64,000 nucleotides of DNA, taken from assembly GCA_008508345.1 (NCBI GenBank), contig QNGE01001024.1:135877-199876 (forward strand). Reading direction: 5' to 3'. Below the pieces are notes generated by a model. It made no database searches, was not told the DNA's origin, and saw only the letters and a list, made by a program, of their open reading frames with translations. This document shows positions 1-13,430 of this stretch, piece after piece. This stretch comes from Paragonimus westermani. Taxonomy: Eukaryota > Platyhelminthes > Trematoda > Plagiorchiida > Troglotrematidae. The position numbers and the translations under genes were made by a program. Every line of letters starts with the position of its first letter. The stretch's first letter is position 1.

Positions 1-3000
1 TACTGGTTGTGATCATGACCCTATTGCAATACCGTCTATTTTAGCAAGTTAGATAAGCCGCAGTTGCCATGATATCTAGGGTGCTTAAAATGAGACACCG
101 TAAAGTCTTCAGCACGGTCGGTGTAGTGAAATTTTTGCCGCGAACTATCATTGAGATATTGTATTTGATTTGATTCTCGTATTCACTTGTATGCTGTTCT
201 ACTACGAACCCTTTAGGTGATCCTCGCTTGATCTCTGCAGGATATGAAGCTGTTCACCATGGCGATGATAAACGCATGTTGATTGGAAACTTACGTGGAA
301 ACCGTAGGTGTTGATTAATTGAACAATCCACAAAAGACTGGATGAGTACTGAATTCCGGTATCGATGGCTGAGTTGGTCGCCGACTTGATGCAGTTGGGA
401 ATGCGAGTGAAATAGGTGGCTTGTTTATCGTCACCTATCTAGCTGACTTGACAGGTATGTTGAACTATGTGTGAGGTGGTCTGGCTGGCCTTCACTGAAC
501 CTTGTAGATGATGAAGTCAAACGAGTAAGATATTACGTGTCAGATGTTCCTTCAGTGACAGCCTTTTGGTTCAAAACAGTTGAAGTATAACTAGGTCCAG
601 TGTTTAGACTTTGCATACGGCTCTTCCTTCAGAGTTACTGAAGACAGGTTGATCAGAAAATAGGAAGAATTCTTTTAAACGGTTTTCAAAACTAAACAGA
701 GAGTCTTTGACCATGTTCATTGCTACTTATTTACGTTTTCAAGACAGAGACCTTAAAACATTATGACAAACGCTATTCCAAACAAGTCATTCGATAGACC
801 AATGTTGCGTTGACTCAGCAAATCCAACGACTGACATGTTCGTGTAGAAAACGCGCAATTCCGACTCACCCTTGGACTCGCTTACCATACTTCCACTCCG
901 TGAAGGTACTGAGCAGCAGAATGTCACCAATACTTGTAAGCTTAAAAAAGTCTCTGATTCGATTTTTGTAATCCACAGTGAAACAGCCTCTTAGTAGGTG
1001 GGCCCCAGTGAATAACACAAATGTGTTAAGATACTCATTTGTTCATTTTACAGATGAATATGGTCAGCTATCATGGACGTTCAACAATCTGGTTGATTTT
1101 TTCCCAGGTTGTTCTATCTCTGTTTTTGTTCACTTTCGTCGAGGCACATTCTGTAGAAGGATTGCTTGGAGAATCCAGTGATTTTGATGCTGTTTTTTTC
1201 TCACAATACTCATCTTTCTGGTTAGTCTCTTTACCAAGAACATGTAAGTCATGTTGGATAATCCAGAAACCGGGACTCTTCTTCCCATCTTCAAGGTGAT
1301 ACGTTAGAACTGCGACGTCTTCACTGCTATCTTGTTTATTGTTGGCGGTCTGTTTGCTACTTAACCTAATTGTCCAGCACCATCTCGACAGCATCTAACT
1401 TCAATGAAGAGATACCAGTAAGAAAAAAGAAGACATGTGCTACCTTCTTCAAATCACTTAATATGTTGTGTAGGAAAGGTACTCGAGTGTCAATGAAGGA
1501 AGGAATGCGCAACTCTTGTGTAAAATTCATTAAGCTCCATAATTTAGAACTTCTGCCGATTTGTAAATCGGCGCAAGCAGATTGCTGGATTTCACCATCG
1601 TCATTTCACTAAGCTGTATTGTGTATTTGCAACATTTTTGGATACGTAACATGTCTGAACAGAAGACTTGCACATTATAGGACAGTTGCACCAAACAGTC
1701 CGTAGGCTCTCTGGTCGTTTGTCGCACTGCGCATCATGTAACAAGCCCACCAGTGGTTGGCTGCGGACATAATGTTGCTAGACAATGGCGTACACCTTAT
1801 CGTTTTCACTTCGAAGTATGTTCATGATATTATGGTTTAAATTATGCATCTCACTTGCGATTCTTTTCTTTGCCAGATTGCCCTGAAGCATTTGCCAACC
1901 AGTCTGTTCACAATACTCCGTGGTTTATTCTGTCTGAACTTCGATGTGTTTGGTTGGCTGCTGCCAAAACCAAGTGACGTAATTGCTACATCGACTATTA
2001 CCGTATTCCTATTAACCTTAAAACTATTCCCAGGTCCTCTTTCGGCACATATCTACATGCTTTTTTTTTAATTCCGACATTGCCTGACCATTTTATGTGA
2101 CAACTGTTTTTAATCAACCGGGAAATCTACCTATGAGTTATTTGTATCCTACAACCTTATCAGCAGTTCATTTCACTATTTGTCGTTTTGTGTTTGAACA
2201 CATTCACCCTCTGTTGGTTGTACAGTTCTTCTGTGACTTTCTCTTGATTTTTCATAAATAATCGGTCCACATGTCTTGTGTACATCACTCAAACACATAC
2301 CGGTGTGGTTGTACTTCCCGTGCATCAGTGGCCAATTTTTAAACGTTACATTACTTTGACGAATTTGCTGAAAGTACTTTATCTTGGTCGCATCATACTG
2401 TATTTCCTCTAATCTTTTAGTTCACCGATTTCCCTCCAGTGGATCGAAATCACATACTGTTAGCTGCACGTATGGTGTTGCGTGACAGCAAACATTCCCT
2501 ATTTTACGATTTTTACTGACAGGCTGTGATACACTGTTGAAAGAGTTTTCAAACGGATATTTTCACCAGGTCGACATTTACTTTTACGTCAACCCTACGG
2601 TTTAAGTACTTTTCAGGTAAGTGATTGATGTCTTGTCTCTACTTGACTTTAGTTATGAAGACCCATACTGTTCCACTAAGTGGCGTTGGTAGCCAGTTTA
2701 GGGGCTTAGTGATCATAAAACACGCTGACTAGAAGTCATACCGCGTAAAAGCGTATCACGGTCAATGAAACATATACGTCCAAGCTATCGCTAGCCCTGT
2801 TAGACTTTCCTATTCTGTTTTTACCACCTCTTATTTGCTAACCGTGTCACTTTTGACCTGGGGGGGAGGTTAGATGTATGTTTATACGGGTGTCAACTGT
2901 GGCTTCCCGGTAAAGGGGGAGCTCGAGCTCACGGTTGCGATATTTTCTTCCTGAACTACCCAACGTCGTCACTTGACCAGTGCTGTTCCAATTGCATCTT

Positions 3001-6000
3001 ATAAAAATTCGTTAACTGGTGGGAAATCTAAAAGGTGTAAAGATTATGCTAAATGTTTTGCATGATCCCAAATTTCAAAGGGTATTAGCAACACAACGAG
3101 AAAAATGGCGGCTGTGCATAGTCATCAACAAAGCTTGGCTGAATACTACTTGGTAACATAAGCCGAATCTTCTTTAGTTCATTCCACTGTCCACCCCAGT
3201 CGCAAAATTAATGCACATACCTTTTCCCTAGTCTCAAGTAAATTAAGCATTCATTGAAATGACCTACAAAAGAACCCCTAGAATAGTTACAAGGATCGTG
3301 ATTATCCCCATCTTAGTAGATAAGAGGCTTCAGGTCAATTGTTCGTTATCTGCGGACACATAAACGCTGACCAACTAAACACTTACCAAATAACCAACTC
3401 ACCTCTTCACACCATGCAAAGTTGAATGTTCCAAGGGGCATTCTGTATACACACACTTACATGATACATCCATATCATATATTTTTAACTACAACCAGCA
3501 ATATGGGGATGAAAAGTGTTGACAAAAGTGGATAAAATTGAGTGTTATATTAGACAAAAGAATGGTAGGGGATAAAAGACTAATCTATGTACACAGATAG
3601 AGCCACAACACGAACGCCATCACCGTTCTTCTTCCTATGAGACAAAGTTCTCAAGTGAGGATATTCGATCATCGAGAAACCAGAAGCGTCTTGCTGAAGC
3701 GTGCGTTAGTATTAGTGTTTATTTGTCTCTGGTCAAAGTAGTACGCCAGTTAACAGACTATCGGCCCCGGCGTAACTACCCACCGACATACAATGCACGA
3801 TGTGACAAATAATGTGCTCGCGTCCACAAGCTGTATCCGAGCCAGCAAAATCTGTAACAGGATAGCATTGGTATCTGTGGTTGACAGAGTCTACCCCTTC
3901 AAAGATGCGTAAATGTATCTCGTTACTGTCTAAACTAGGTGCTCAGCACACACACATCGCTTTGGATACACTGCTATTTTGAAGCGAACAGTCTGTTAGC
4001 ATTTCATGGGGGAATGAATCACGTTTCGTAGCCATACGGTGGGAGAGTCTGCATAGTGGTATTATATGATAGACTCTTCCTGCCACAGCCACAGATGCTT
4101 TATGTTGTCAAACACTATCCAGACAGTATACGATTTGTGATTCCATGAGTGTTTATGCAGCTGCCATTATAGCTGAACCCTCACACTACTCCCAAAACAT
4201 AAGAGCAGACTCGAAGTTTTGTGAGATTTGAAAAACACTGCATTTTGAATGTAAAGAAGCCACACCAAATTGGCGAGTTCAAGCCTTCAACTCACTTGTG
4301 ATGTTTCAGCTTCTTCGGTAATCACAGATTTCAATTATGTTGTCCCCGTACCCTGAATCCCAATCTAGGAGCTGGGAGTAATTCCTCACAATCCCGCGTG
4401 CAGTCCGTCAAAACGCATTATCGGATCTTATGTGTTGCAAACTTGTCTTGCAACGGGAAGGCACAAAATTGACCTCACCCTAATTAAGGTGCTGAAGGTT
4501 GACGGCAAACTGTCACAAGCAATAATCAATTCTGAAGTTTGATAGTTCATTGTTTCTAGGATGTTGATTTAATTCGCAAAAGCACACATTTTCTCAAAAT
4601 GCAACTCTATCAGCTAAGTCTCAGGCTTTCTTGATCTCTAAAAATTAAGCGCGTGTCAGTCTCTCGATATGACTGGTGATGTTCGGGTACTCGACAAAAT
4701 GTTAAACGGCAGTTGGTATAATGGCTAAAACAGCTTGCTACTTGTGGATATGATGCTCACGCGTTGCGCTCAGTCTACGAAGTACAGCGGCTATCAGCAG
4801 CTTGTACACGATAAGTATCAGGCTAATTCTTTGGTGACTTACTTAAAAATTGTATGAGCCTTTTCTAAAAGTCAACATGACCCACTCATTCGAGGCGACT
4901 TCTCCGACCCCAAGCTTTTGGGACAGAAGTGTCCAATCTCTGAGTGAGTTTTATCCCTCATGTGTAAAATGAGCAGCACGGCATTCTTACGATCAGGTAG
5001 CCATATGTAGTTCCAAAAACTGCAAATCAAGTAAGATTACTGCTTCTGAGAGCATGAGGTACCTGACAGTCTACCCAATGGCTTAAGTTACTGTTTGATC
5101 ATTCGTTGAAAGCGCTTAGCTCACAGTCCTAAGCATATTTTCTAAATACAAATGAGATCATCATCAGCTTTAGGGATTATCTTGCTTATAGCTAGCCCTG
5201 TACTAACGGTTGGTTGGGTGGGATGAAGAAGCTCACCGGAGTTCCCCGTAGGGTTGTCTTGTTTCACTTCAAAAGCGCGTTGTGCCCACCTGAACTCATA
5301 TACCTCTCCTGTCTTGTTCCACAATTCCAAGCCTGCAATTTTACAGACGTACTGCGTGAGCGCACAAAATCAAATGAACACCTACTGAAGTTTACTGACT
5401 GTCATCTTAACCCAGTCTTCTGAGCTGTCAGTTCTACCTACCAACTATAGTGTTACGTTATGATTAAACAGACTGGACCTATCAGCTATGATCTTTCTTT
5501 CACCTGCAATCTTATATGAAAGTGTGTCTTATCACAATTGATTTTACTTCACATGCAGCATTCGAGAGAATGTCATTAAAGAGGACTATGGTTTACATTG
5601 CTGGTTAAATCTCTGTTCATTTGTGCCATCGGCTTCTAGTACAAATCTTTGTGTGTCTATTAATAAACCATGTAAGTTCTCAAATTCTAAATCTGACGAT
5701 CATAATCCATGTAGGTATTGATGTGAGATGGATCCAAAGGTGTATGTATTATCGACCAAATGAATTAAGGTAGAACGGCAAAGGCGGAGATTTGTTGGCA
5801 CATGCTTTCAACTTTTGTTAAAGGTTTTCCAATGTTGACTTAAAACGGCACCATCGAAACGTAATGCCTAATCTCTCGCTGCATGATTAGTGAACTCAGA
5901 GTAAAACTAAACAGTAATCTTTCTTTTCTACGCATGGGCTGCTCTCTGAGTTTAGCAGCTTGGCATAATCGGGCGGTGGCCTTCTAGTGGTTCAGTTGAT

Positions 6001-8955
6001 CAACAAAGAATAATCAGTCTGTTTTAATTGCAGCCTTAGATTTAGGCATAATCCTGCTCGGGCTGTAGATGTACGTATGCTTTGAACAACCAGCTTTGTA
6101 CATACGGCATTGTAACAGTGGCCTATGTCTATGACTCATGGAAACAGTCCAGCAAGTCATCAACGTTATGACCATCGTGTATACAAATAACCACTTGGTT
6201 TACCAATCAGATTCAACTAGTGCCTCATCCAAGTTCGCCTACTCTATGCTACACCACTGTGGTTTGATTTAAAAGCACGTTTTTATAAAAACAGTTCATC
6301 TGTGAAAGTGTAATTTTTCGAGTTACCCTCTTCCTCTCAATAAAAAAACGTGTTTATCCGATGTGAGGTGAAGGTTGACTGTTTAAACTGCAGCTCATGC
6401 ACTTACAATACTCATCTGATAGAAGATTTTTTTGACTGGCTTTTCTTCCATTCACTTGAATAGTTTTGGCAGAAACAAGGGTTGATTGCTGGGGATGTAA
6501 TACAGGGTGAACAAAAGTTCATAAGTGCTTATCAAAGATGCATGTCGAATTCTTTCGAATAGCTGATCTGTAATGAACTAAAGTATTCTTTGGTGAATCT
6601 AACTGGACCAATGAGTTACTATACTCGAATACATCGGCACATGTCACGGGTATTGTCATGTAACCAGAAGTTGTATGTGTTGAACAGTAGCAAGTTAGCT
6701 AACAATCCGTGTTTCACAATCCACTTTATATCTGAGTTAGATACAGGTGCATTTGCGTCAAGCTGATTTCCAATCAGACAAATAGGAACAGTTTGGATCT
6801 TGATTGGATTGCCAGGCTGGATGTATAGTACCTGAAGTTTGTGACGCGCATTTTTATGTCGGCAGCAAATGTTTGATTTTCTTAGGTTTAACAGCAACAG
6901 GTAGAAAAATCTGGAGCAAAGTACAAGCTGAACACTTTTAGACTACAATTCAAACAACTTTAAGTTATTAGGACACCATTCCCATGAGGACCATTAGTAA
7001 ATAGACGAATGAAGCAACACAGTTGGTCAGTAGTCCAGTGAACACCAGCTTTGCTAATACATACTCTGGTATGGTTGGTAAGCTGTTATCTCGTAACACA
7101 GAGCCTACCGGTTCTAGCTTCGTTCAAGCCATTCCTGTCGAACCGAAACTGGTATGTTTTTTTGAATGTGCAGTATGACTCTTCGATAGGGCTCGTGTGG
7201 TCCGATTGCCGGTGAAAAATGACAACCAGAAGTCGACTGCATTCATCTAGAGATAAACCTGGTAAAAGCAAGACATATACAACTACTTTCAGTGCACTAT
7301 CTAGCAAACGTTGTGATCGAGAGATACCTCTGATTATGGTCTTGGGTTCAGATCAACAAGCAGGAACGACGGATTGGCTAGTGATTTACAAAATTCAAAT
7401 GTCAACAGTTTCCCCAACTGAAAGATGCCTCTGAGGTGGAAACAACCCTGTCCAATAAACACATTTACGGGATTCTGTTGAAGAAAGAAACTTTTCAGAA
7501 AGACATAGAGTATGCCTTTTTGGATTCAAAATAATTTTTTCTCCGTAGTTTAGAAACTATGCGGCAATCGTGTCCAAGAAAGTCCAACTGGCCAACGTAA
7601 CGTCATCAGTATAACTCATCAATGTACATAAATTCGTTTCTAAATAAATGCTTTCCAGAGTTCTGAAAATTAGAAGTACCAAACTACCTATCAATCTATT
7701 ACCAACTATGAAACTTGATACGGAACTAATTCATCCAACTCACAGCTCACCAACTATTTGCTGTAGTGTGTGAGGTGTGTTCTTATGACATGACCTCTTA
7801 CTCAGGTGTATGTGTAAAGATTCCTAGTTACTTCTCTCTTTAAATCTGGGCATCTGGTTTATTTACTCGAATGATTTAGTTGCAGTATGAGCCATAGTAC
7901 CCACATGATAAAACAACAAGTCGCTCATGACCAGTTTTTTGAGCTAGGCAAAGTGGCTAGTATCTTGAAGACATTCACTAAAATTCACTCTTCCGCCCCA
8001 TATTCGCCTCCGTATTTTTGATACTGTGTTCGTAGAAAATGTGATCACAATGTCATTCAGTTGGTTAGGAGAACCTCGGTTGGAGTACTCGGCACTTTGT
8101 CTTTGTCGAAACCTGAGCAGCCTGACAGTAGTCTAACTCCGGGGTGATCATTCTGTTGTATGACAGAGAACTGAGTGTTATGTTTTCTTTTCACCTCTGT
8201 TGTTTAATCTGAGCGATGTGTAAGTACTAATACTGCATGCCTCATCGTAGAGTCATCCGACATTCTTCATAAATTGTGTGAACATCAAAACAAACTGCTG
8301 TCTGGGATTGCTCGGTCACTTACTGAGTTTCAGAGAATTTCAAATGGTTCATCACAGGTTTGGTTGGACTCCGCATGAGTATTCTAATGGTCCTAATAGG
8401 TCAGCGTTGTCTTGTTTAGAGTGTCGTATTCACGGTGAACAATCTTCGTGAGATTGACTGTTCGCATCAACAGAATAAAATCTCCCTCTGGAGAAAATTT
8501 TTTCCAATTCCCCGTAAGACGTTTATGATTGTGTTGGAATTACTGGACAAAAATTTGAGTTGCAGCTCAGCGCATATTACGATCTCCGTAGAAAGAGGCG
8601 TTGTGTGTGGTTTTCAGTCATGAATACAACTTGATCATGTAACCGTCAATCAAAGCTGGTGGCACACTGTTGAAAACCATCGTGCATTTTGGAGCGACCA
8701 CCTGGACTCAAATCATGCTGATATACATACCTGTTTTGTTCTGTCATTTGCCTACAAATGAGACTAGTGAATGCAAGATGAGTAAATGGCATTCGTGACT
8801 GGTAATCTGGACATTTTGAGAAACAGTTCAGCTGACCTCAACCAAACCCTGTAGGCAGCGAGACCTGAACGGTCAGCTATTGCGATAGAGACGTCCTTCC
8901 GTCGGAAGTAGAGGTGTTCCCGAATCTGAAATCATTAAGGAACCTCCTTATTGTG
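1..8955. other. Unassigned non-coding stretch, no recognised gene
   Basis: I see no protein family, RNA gene or mobile element here. Stops occur in all frames and open stretches are short. The only frame I would re-examine is the minus-strand one at 1,071-1,394 (107 codons). It encodes a hydrophilic, lysine- and serine-rich peptide with no motif I recognise, and could be a terminal exon of a host gene or chance. Short frames at 5,142-5,423 and 6,619-6,897 have no recognisable features. A 12-bp palindrome made of overlapping SacI/XhoI-type sites sits near 2,919. Intronic or intergenic DNA is the simplest reading. Confidence 0.5.
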
Positions 8956-8959
8956 TTGG

Positions 8960-10115
8960 GCAACGGTGACTCCAGCTTTCGAAAGGGAGGCTCGAAGTCT
9001 ATGTGACACCCACAGAAGCATCAGTCTAGCGTCGGTTGCATCCTAGTTATTCACTGACCTTATATTGCGTTGACTCAATAGACCCAGAGAAAGTCGGATA
9101 CGTGGAGAACAGGTAGGATTCCGGCCCAGTTGAGGGTGTGTTGAACACATTCTTGCTTCGCGACAAATCTCGGAGCATCGACGTTCTTACAAGCAGCGGA
9201 CGGTCGTGGTCATTTTAGACTCGGTTGCTCGTAACGTTCTCTGGAGCTGCCTTCTTCGCCAGGGAGTTCCATGAGAATACTCGAGTCTGTTGCAATCACT
9301 GTACATCCGCTTTACAAGCTGGGTGAAGGACAACTGGTTCTGGTGTTCATCACTGTTAGTGGTGTTCATCAAGGGCGTCCGATCCCCCTCTACCTGTTCA
9401 GTTTTGTCGTGAACGTTATTGTGAAGGATGTGGTTGAGGGATCCAGTAAGGTTGATGTTGAGTTTCTTGTTGACTCTAGGTTGACAGATATTGAGTATGC
9501 AGGTGACGTTGTCTTATTTATGCTCTCTTCTGAAATCGCCAACCATGCTCAACAAGGTGAGTGCTCCGGTTGGTTTGTATAGAATGCTCATTTAACCTTC
9601 GAGCTGCAAAAGTGTTCCTGCAAGAATGAGCCACTCCCACTGTTACGTCCTTTATTTGCTTGAGACTGTAGACACTTGACGCGTGTGAGTGGCATTATTT
9701 TTTTGGCTTGTATTATTGCTGATAGGATATCAGCGGCGATTACAAAGGCGCAAGTTGCCTTTAACAAACTGTCATATTTGGCATCGAAATGATTTTCAGT
9801 TGTCATTAAAAGGAGGGATATATAGTTCTTGTGTTCTGTTTTTTTTGTTTTGTTTGGGGAACGTGACCTGTTCATAACGGAGATGTTAACCGACTTGCTG
9901 TGCTTAGCTATCGTTGTCTTCACCAGTTGGCTTACATTAGGCGGACTGGTCACATGAGCAGTACGACCGCTTGCCGGCGCGTATTCTGGAACCTTCCGGA
10001 TAGGTGGTCAATTGTTTGACCAGTCACCTTGTACAGCCTACGGTGGTTAGGTCAATCACTCCGTATGCCTCTTGAACGTTTGTCCTACCAGGCTTCATAT
10101 ACTAAAGTCGCCAGT
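8960..10115 (+). pseudogene. Decayed non-LTR retrotransposon (LINE) reverse transcriptase
   Basis: A LINE reverse transcriptase can be followed through stops and frameshifts. From about 9,007 a frame reads like the RT fingers (DTHRSISLASVAS, then a GEQVGFRPS-like GFRP motif near 9,105). It continues into palm-region text around 9,183-9,280 (RRSYKQRTVVVILDS, then WSCLLRQGVP). The open piece 9,271-9,582 holds the SGVHQGRP-like motif (family SGVRQGCP) and the catalytic box at 9,496-9,507. That box reads YAGD where the family has YADD, so an active-site Asp is lost. Beyond it, ISAAITKAQVAFNKLSYL near 9,733 and LRWLGQSLRMPLERLSYQA near 10,040-10,105 match the C-terminal region of trematode RTE/CR1-type LINE proteins. 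No endonuclease domain is visible upstream. The element is dead: several stops, at least three frame changes and a mutated catalytic box. The clade is inferred; the RT identity is firm. Confidence 0.85.
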
Positions 10116-10663
10116 AGTTTGGTGAAACTGTGTGGTGCATAAGTAACAACGTGGTCACGGTGAGAAGAGCGGAAGACATTGGGAATGGTTCACCGCTACA
10201 GAAAGCACACTTAAGCTTGCTCATGGAATGCAACACATTGTGTTCTAAATGCTTGCTGTTCCCATTCATTCACGTAAAAGTGGTGGGAGGTCAGTGCTTG
10301 TCCTCATCACTCAACACACTTTCCACTATCAAAATTGCAAGCCCACGGAAAGCAACGGTGCACAAGGATTGAATCAGTTGCCTCCACAACGGACAATGTT
10401 CCCAATGTCAGTAAGTGCACAAATATAAGTTTTTTTGTGACTGTTCAAAGATTTACAGTTGGATTTTCCGTTTGACTTTATCTAGCTGGTGATTCAAGAC
10501 AAAATCATGTTAGATTGTGTATCATGAATTTGGTAGTAAGTGGATAATCTTTGCAGACAACGCTTATCTAAGTAGCCATCGTTGTGTGAAGGTTACTTCT
10601 CAAGAGAGTTATGACTTCGTTCATAGTCTTCGTAGAACGGGCAATAGAAATGGCGAATGCAAA

Positions 10664-10673
10664 GGGGGGGGGG
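10664..10673. repeat. Homopolymer run of ten G
   Basis: Ten consecutive G on the + strand, read directly. It is likely to be length-polymorphic or a sequencing-error spot. Confidence 0.85.
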
Positions 10674-11092
10674 AACGATGAGTATGAGTATAGTTGGCGA
10701 TACAAATGACGACTGGGTTACACAGGAAGTTGATATTTACCGAAAAGTAACCAACTAAGAATGTCTTATACAACAATTTGATACATGCTCATTTTTAGCT
10801 ATATTGGAATGAAAACTCCAGAGGCAATAACAAGAACATTGTTTACATTTAATGTTAAACCTCAGAGATACGATTTTTCCACACTTGATCTCCCCAAGTT
10901 AATGCTTAACAGAACTAAACTTATACTGCAACACATTGTGGAACGCTACCAAAATAATCACGCAGATCACTTCTAAATGAGTGCCAAACTTATACCATTG
11001 TATTAGGATGCTGACTGTCACACTCAAAAAATGACAACAAATGAACAATGTCGAAATGGTTTTTATATGTAGAGAACATGATACAAATGTAC

Positions 11093-11110
11093 TGTGTGTG
11101 TGTGTGTGTG
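11093..11110. repeat. TG dinucleotide microsatellite
   Basis: An uninterrupted TG tract of about eight and a half units, read directly. Confidence 0.9.
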
Positions 11111-12999
11111 CAGTGAACAGTTTAATTGAAGGCGGGGGACAATTTTTGTGGCTGTCCGCATTCATTAAATATGTCCACCTGGTGAGCTACGGTCAAATAT
11201 TTTAAAATATGAATGACAGCTACTCAAGTTAAAAAATAACAGGTGGATAGCCTGATATTTTTGCTCCTCATCTCAACTGAGATCACTTAACAGCCAGGAT
11301 AGTAAGGTGCATTTGAGGGAAATTTGCAGAAAATCTGATTCAAGACCCTAAATGAATGTTCAGTTTCAAAAACAGTTTTAGACTATATTATACCTCTCCT
11401 GAGAAACGCCATCCCAGGTAGGTGAGGAGTAGATTGTTGCAACTTGTTGTTAACTTTGTGTTATTCTTGATCTACTTATCCAGGTTTTTTACCATCTGTA
11501 TTGTTCTACGGATTCTGTTAGTTTTGAAACATATTGGAAGAGCAACTCATGTGTGTACCACTAATTAATCAGGCTACATAATCTTCCTTATCGCCAAAGC
11601 ATAAGCACATGACTTACATTCAGCAGACAGTGGTAGTCACCGACTGTAAAAATATGCTGACAGACAGGTGTTAGCGATTTATAAACCTGACAAATCAACA
11701 ATCCCTGTAATCCAAACAAACTTTTTTCCAACTACTCTGAAGTGCATTCAACATCCGACGTATTTTCCATTATTCCGATGGCCGTTAACCGTTTGGGCAG
11801 CAGCCTTGAATAACATTTTGCTGAGACGCCAAGAAACCGTAATTTAAGCCGGATGACTACTCTAACTCGAATGGCCGTTTCTACTTTGCTCTTCCGCTTC
11901 GCGTAATAAACGGTATCTTTGATTATCATCCCAAATGCCTGGTTTACTGTTGCATGTTTACAACAGATGAACCCAGTGACGTCTATCTCCTGGGCCTAGT
12001 TTTAGCTTCATACTTGCAATATACACCTGTTGTTTGAATCGGGTACATCATAGACCCACTTTAAGACGCGATTTGAAACATGTGAATTAAACGATGAACC
12101 AGCGCCATTTATCCCAACTATTCAGTGATGTCGTCACAAAAGTTTGTGGATTGAGGAAAGTTGTGGGAGATGCACCTCGAGGTTCTTGGGGAAACAGTCA
12201 AAACCATATTACATAATAAGCAACTAAAAATGGCCCGTAATTGGTTTTGTGACGGAATGGTTGATTCATTAATGCTGACCATATGTTTATCTTGTTTGAG
12301 CTGTTTTGGTGGCGTTCGTTTATATCCCCTGATTAATAAAATGATGAACTCTTAAAACGTAGCATGGATAACCTTGTCCCGAAAACCTGTTAGTAATTAT
12401 TGACCGGATGACTTTGTACTTGTAAGTGTAGAATTACTAGCACTTTATGTAATCGATTAACAGTCAGTTAGATAACCACAGACATTTGTGTACCAAAACT
12501 TCACTTGGGTCCTATATCAAAACGTTGTGAACTGCCAGATGGTCCGATTGTAACATATGCCAATCATCGGAAATACAGCAAACAACATGCGTTGCTCAAC
12601 CTTCTCCTGGATGACAGTAAAGTTTCAACTTATTTGCAGCTGGTCAGCAAGTGCAATGTTGATTCAAACTCATGTTAAACAACATTGTGTCGACTGATTT
12701 CAAAATATATACTGTGATCCCTTATATGCGATACATAGAACGGATCACTGGTTAAAAGTGAGGACTTCCCACAATCTCGACTAGCAGTCCAGCATCTCCA
12801 TTAAGAACTTTGCTGACATTTTGACGAAGAACGCTACAGATGTCTTGAAAACTGCTACTTACTAACCTCTCGGTGCTTTGATGATGGTATCAAAACGTCA
12901 AAAATACAAATGTTCGAGTCCTTTTCTCATTTTTTGAGTGCACCAGGGAGGAACGCAAAGCAGCCAGAGAAACCACTCAACGAGTAACGCATTCAATCA

Positions 13000-13430
13000 C
13001 TGTGTGTGTGCAAGTTTTTCCGAAGCTGGGTGCAGTGATTATTAACCAGCTGACAGCATTACTGCCGACTGAGTCTAGACTCACATATGAATAGACAAGT
13101 AATTGGTTACATTACCAGATATTCCATTGTGTATTAGTGTCTTAACACTACAGAAAGATTTCAGACACGACGTGGTTGCAATTTTAGCCATCATCTCCAC
13201 AAGTGAACAAAAGGTCACGACGATCAATAAGGGTCAATCAGTTGACGTTGTCTACATGGGTTTTTCCAGAGCATTTACCGAGTTGATCAATCAACTCTGT
13301 GTATGATTCTTCATCGGTATGGAGTGATCGTTAAGTTGTATTATATTCTACCTCATGGTTACCTCAAATGTCAGACAAACTGTGCAGTCTATGGTTGTCA
13401 GTTTGGATTTAGCAATGTCACACGAATCAA
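13000..13430 (+). pseudogene. CR1/Jockey-like LINE reverse transcriptase fragment
   Basis: A short RT shard on +. Near 13,015 the text FPKLGAVIINQL resembles the conserved stretch after the RT PISLTS motif. In the open frame 13,103-13,306, NKGQSVDVVYMGFSRAF matches the RT palm motif of CR1/Jockey elements (consensus QSVDVVYLDFSKAFD). The catalytic Asp of this first palm motif is Gly here (MGFSRAF). A frame change follows, and RYGVIVKLYYIL then FGFSNVT continue the expected order toward a VPQGS motif that I cannot find. The shard ends near 13,430. No endonuclease, YADD box or 3' end is visible, so this is a truncated, inactive copy. Confidence 0.7.

Larger units (their letters stand above)
10120..12995. 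other. Unassigned stretch between LINE remnants
   Basis: No gene is recognised. The first 250 bases may be the decayed 3' end of the upstream LINE, but I cannot align them. A G10 run and a TG microsatellite are listed separately. Open frames at 10,130-10,372 and 10,899-11,165 (minus) look like chance; the latter encodes the TG repeat as a His-Thr tract. Confidence 0.4.

Noticed and set aside
2919..2930. 12-bp palindrome as a regulatory site
   Set aside because: Palindromes of this length are expected by chance several times in 64 kb, and no gene lies next to it.
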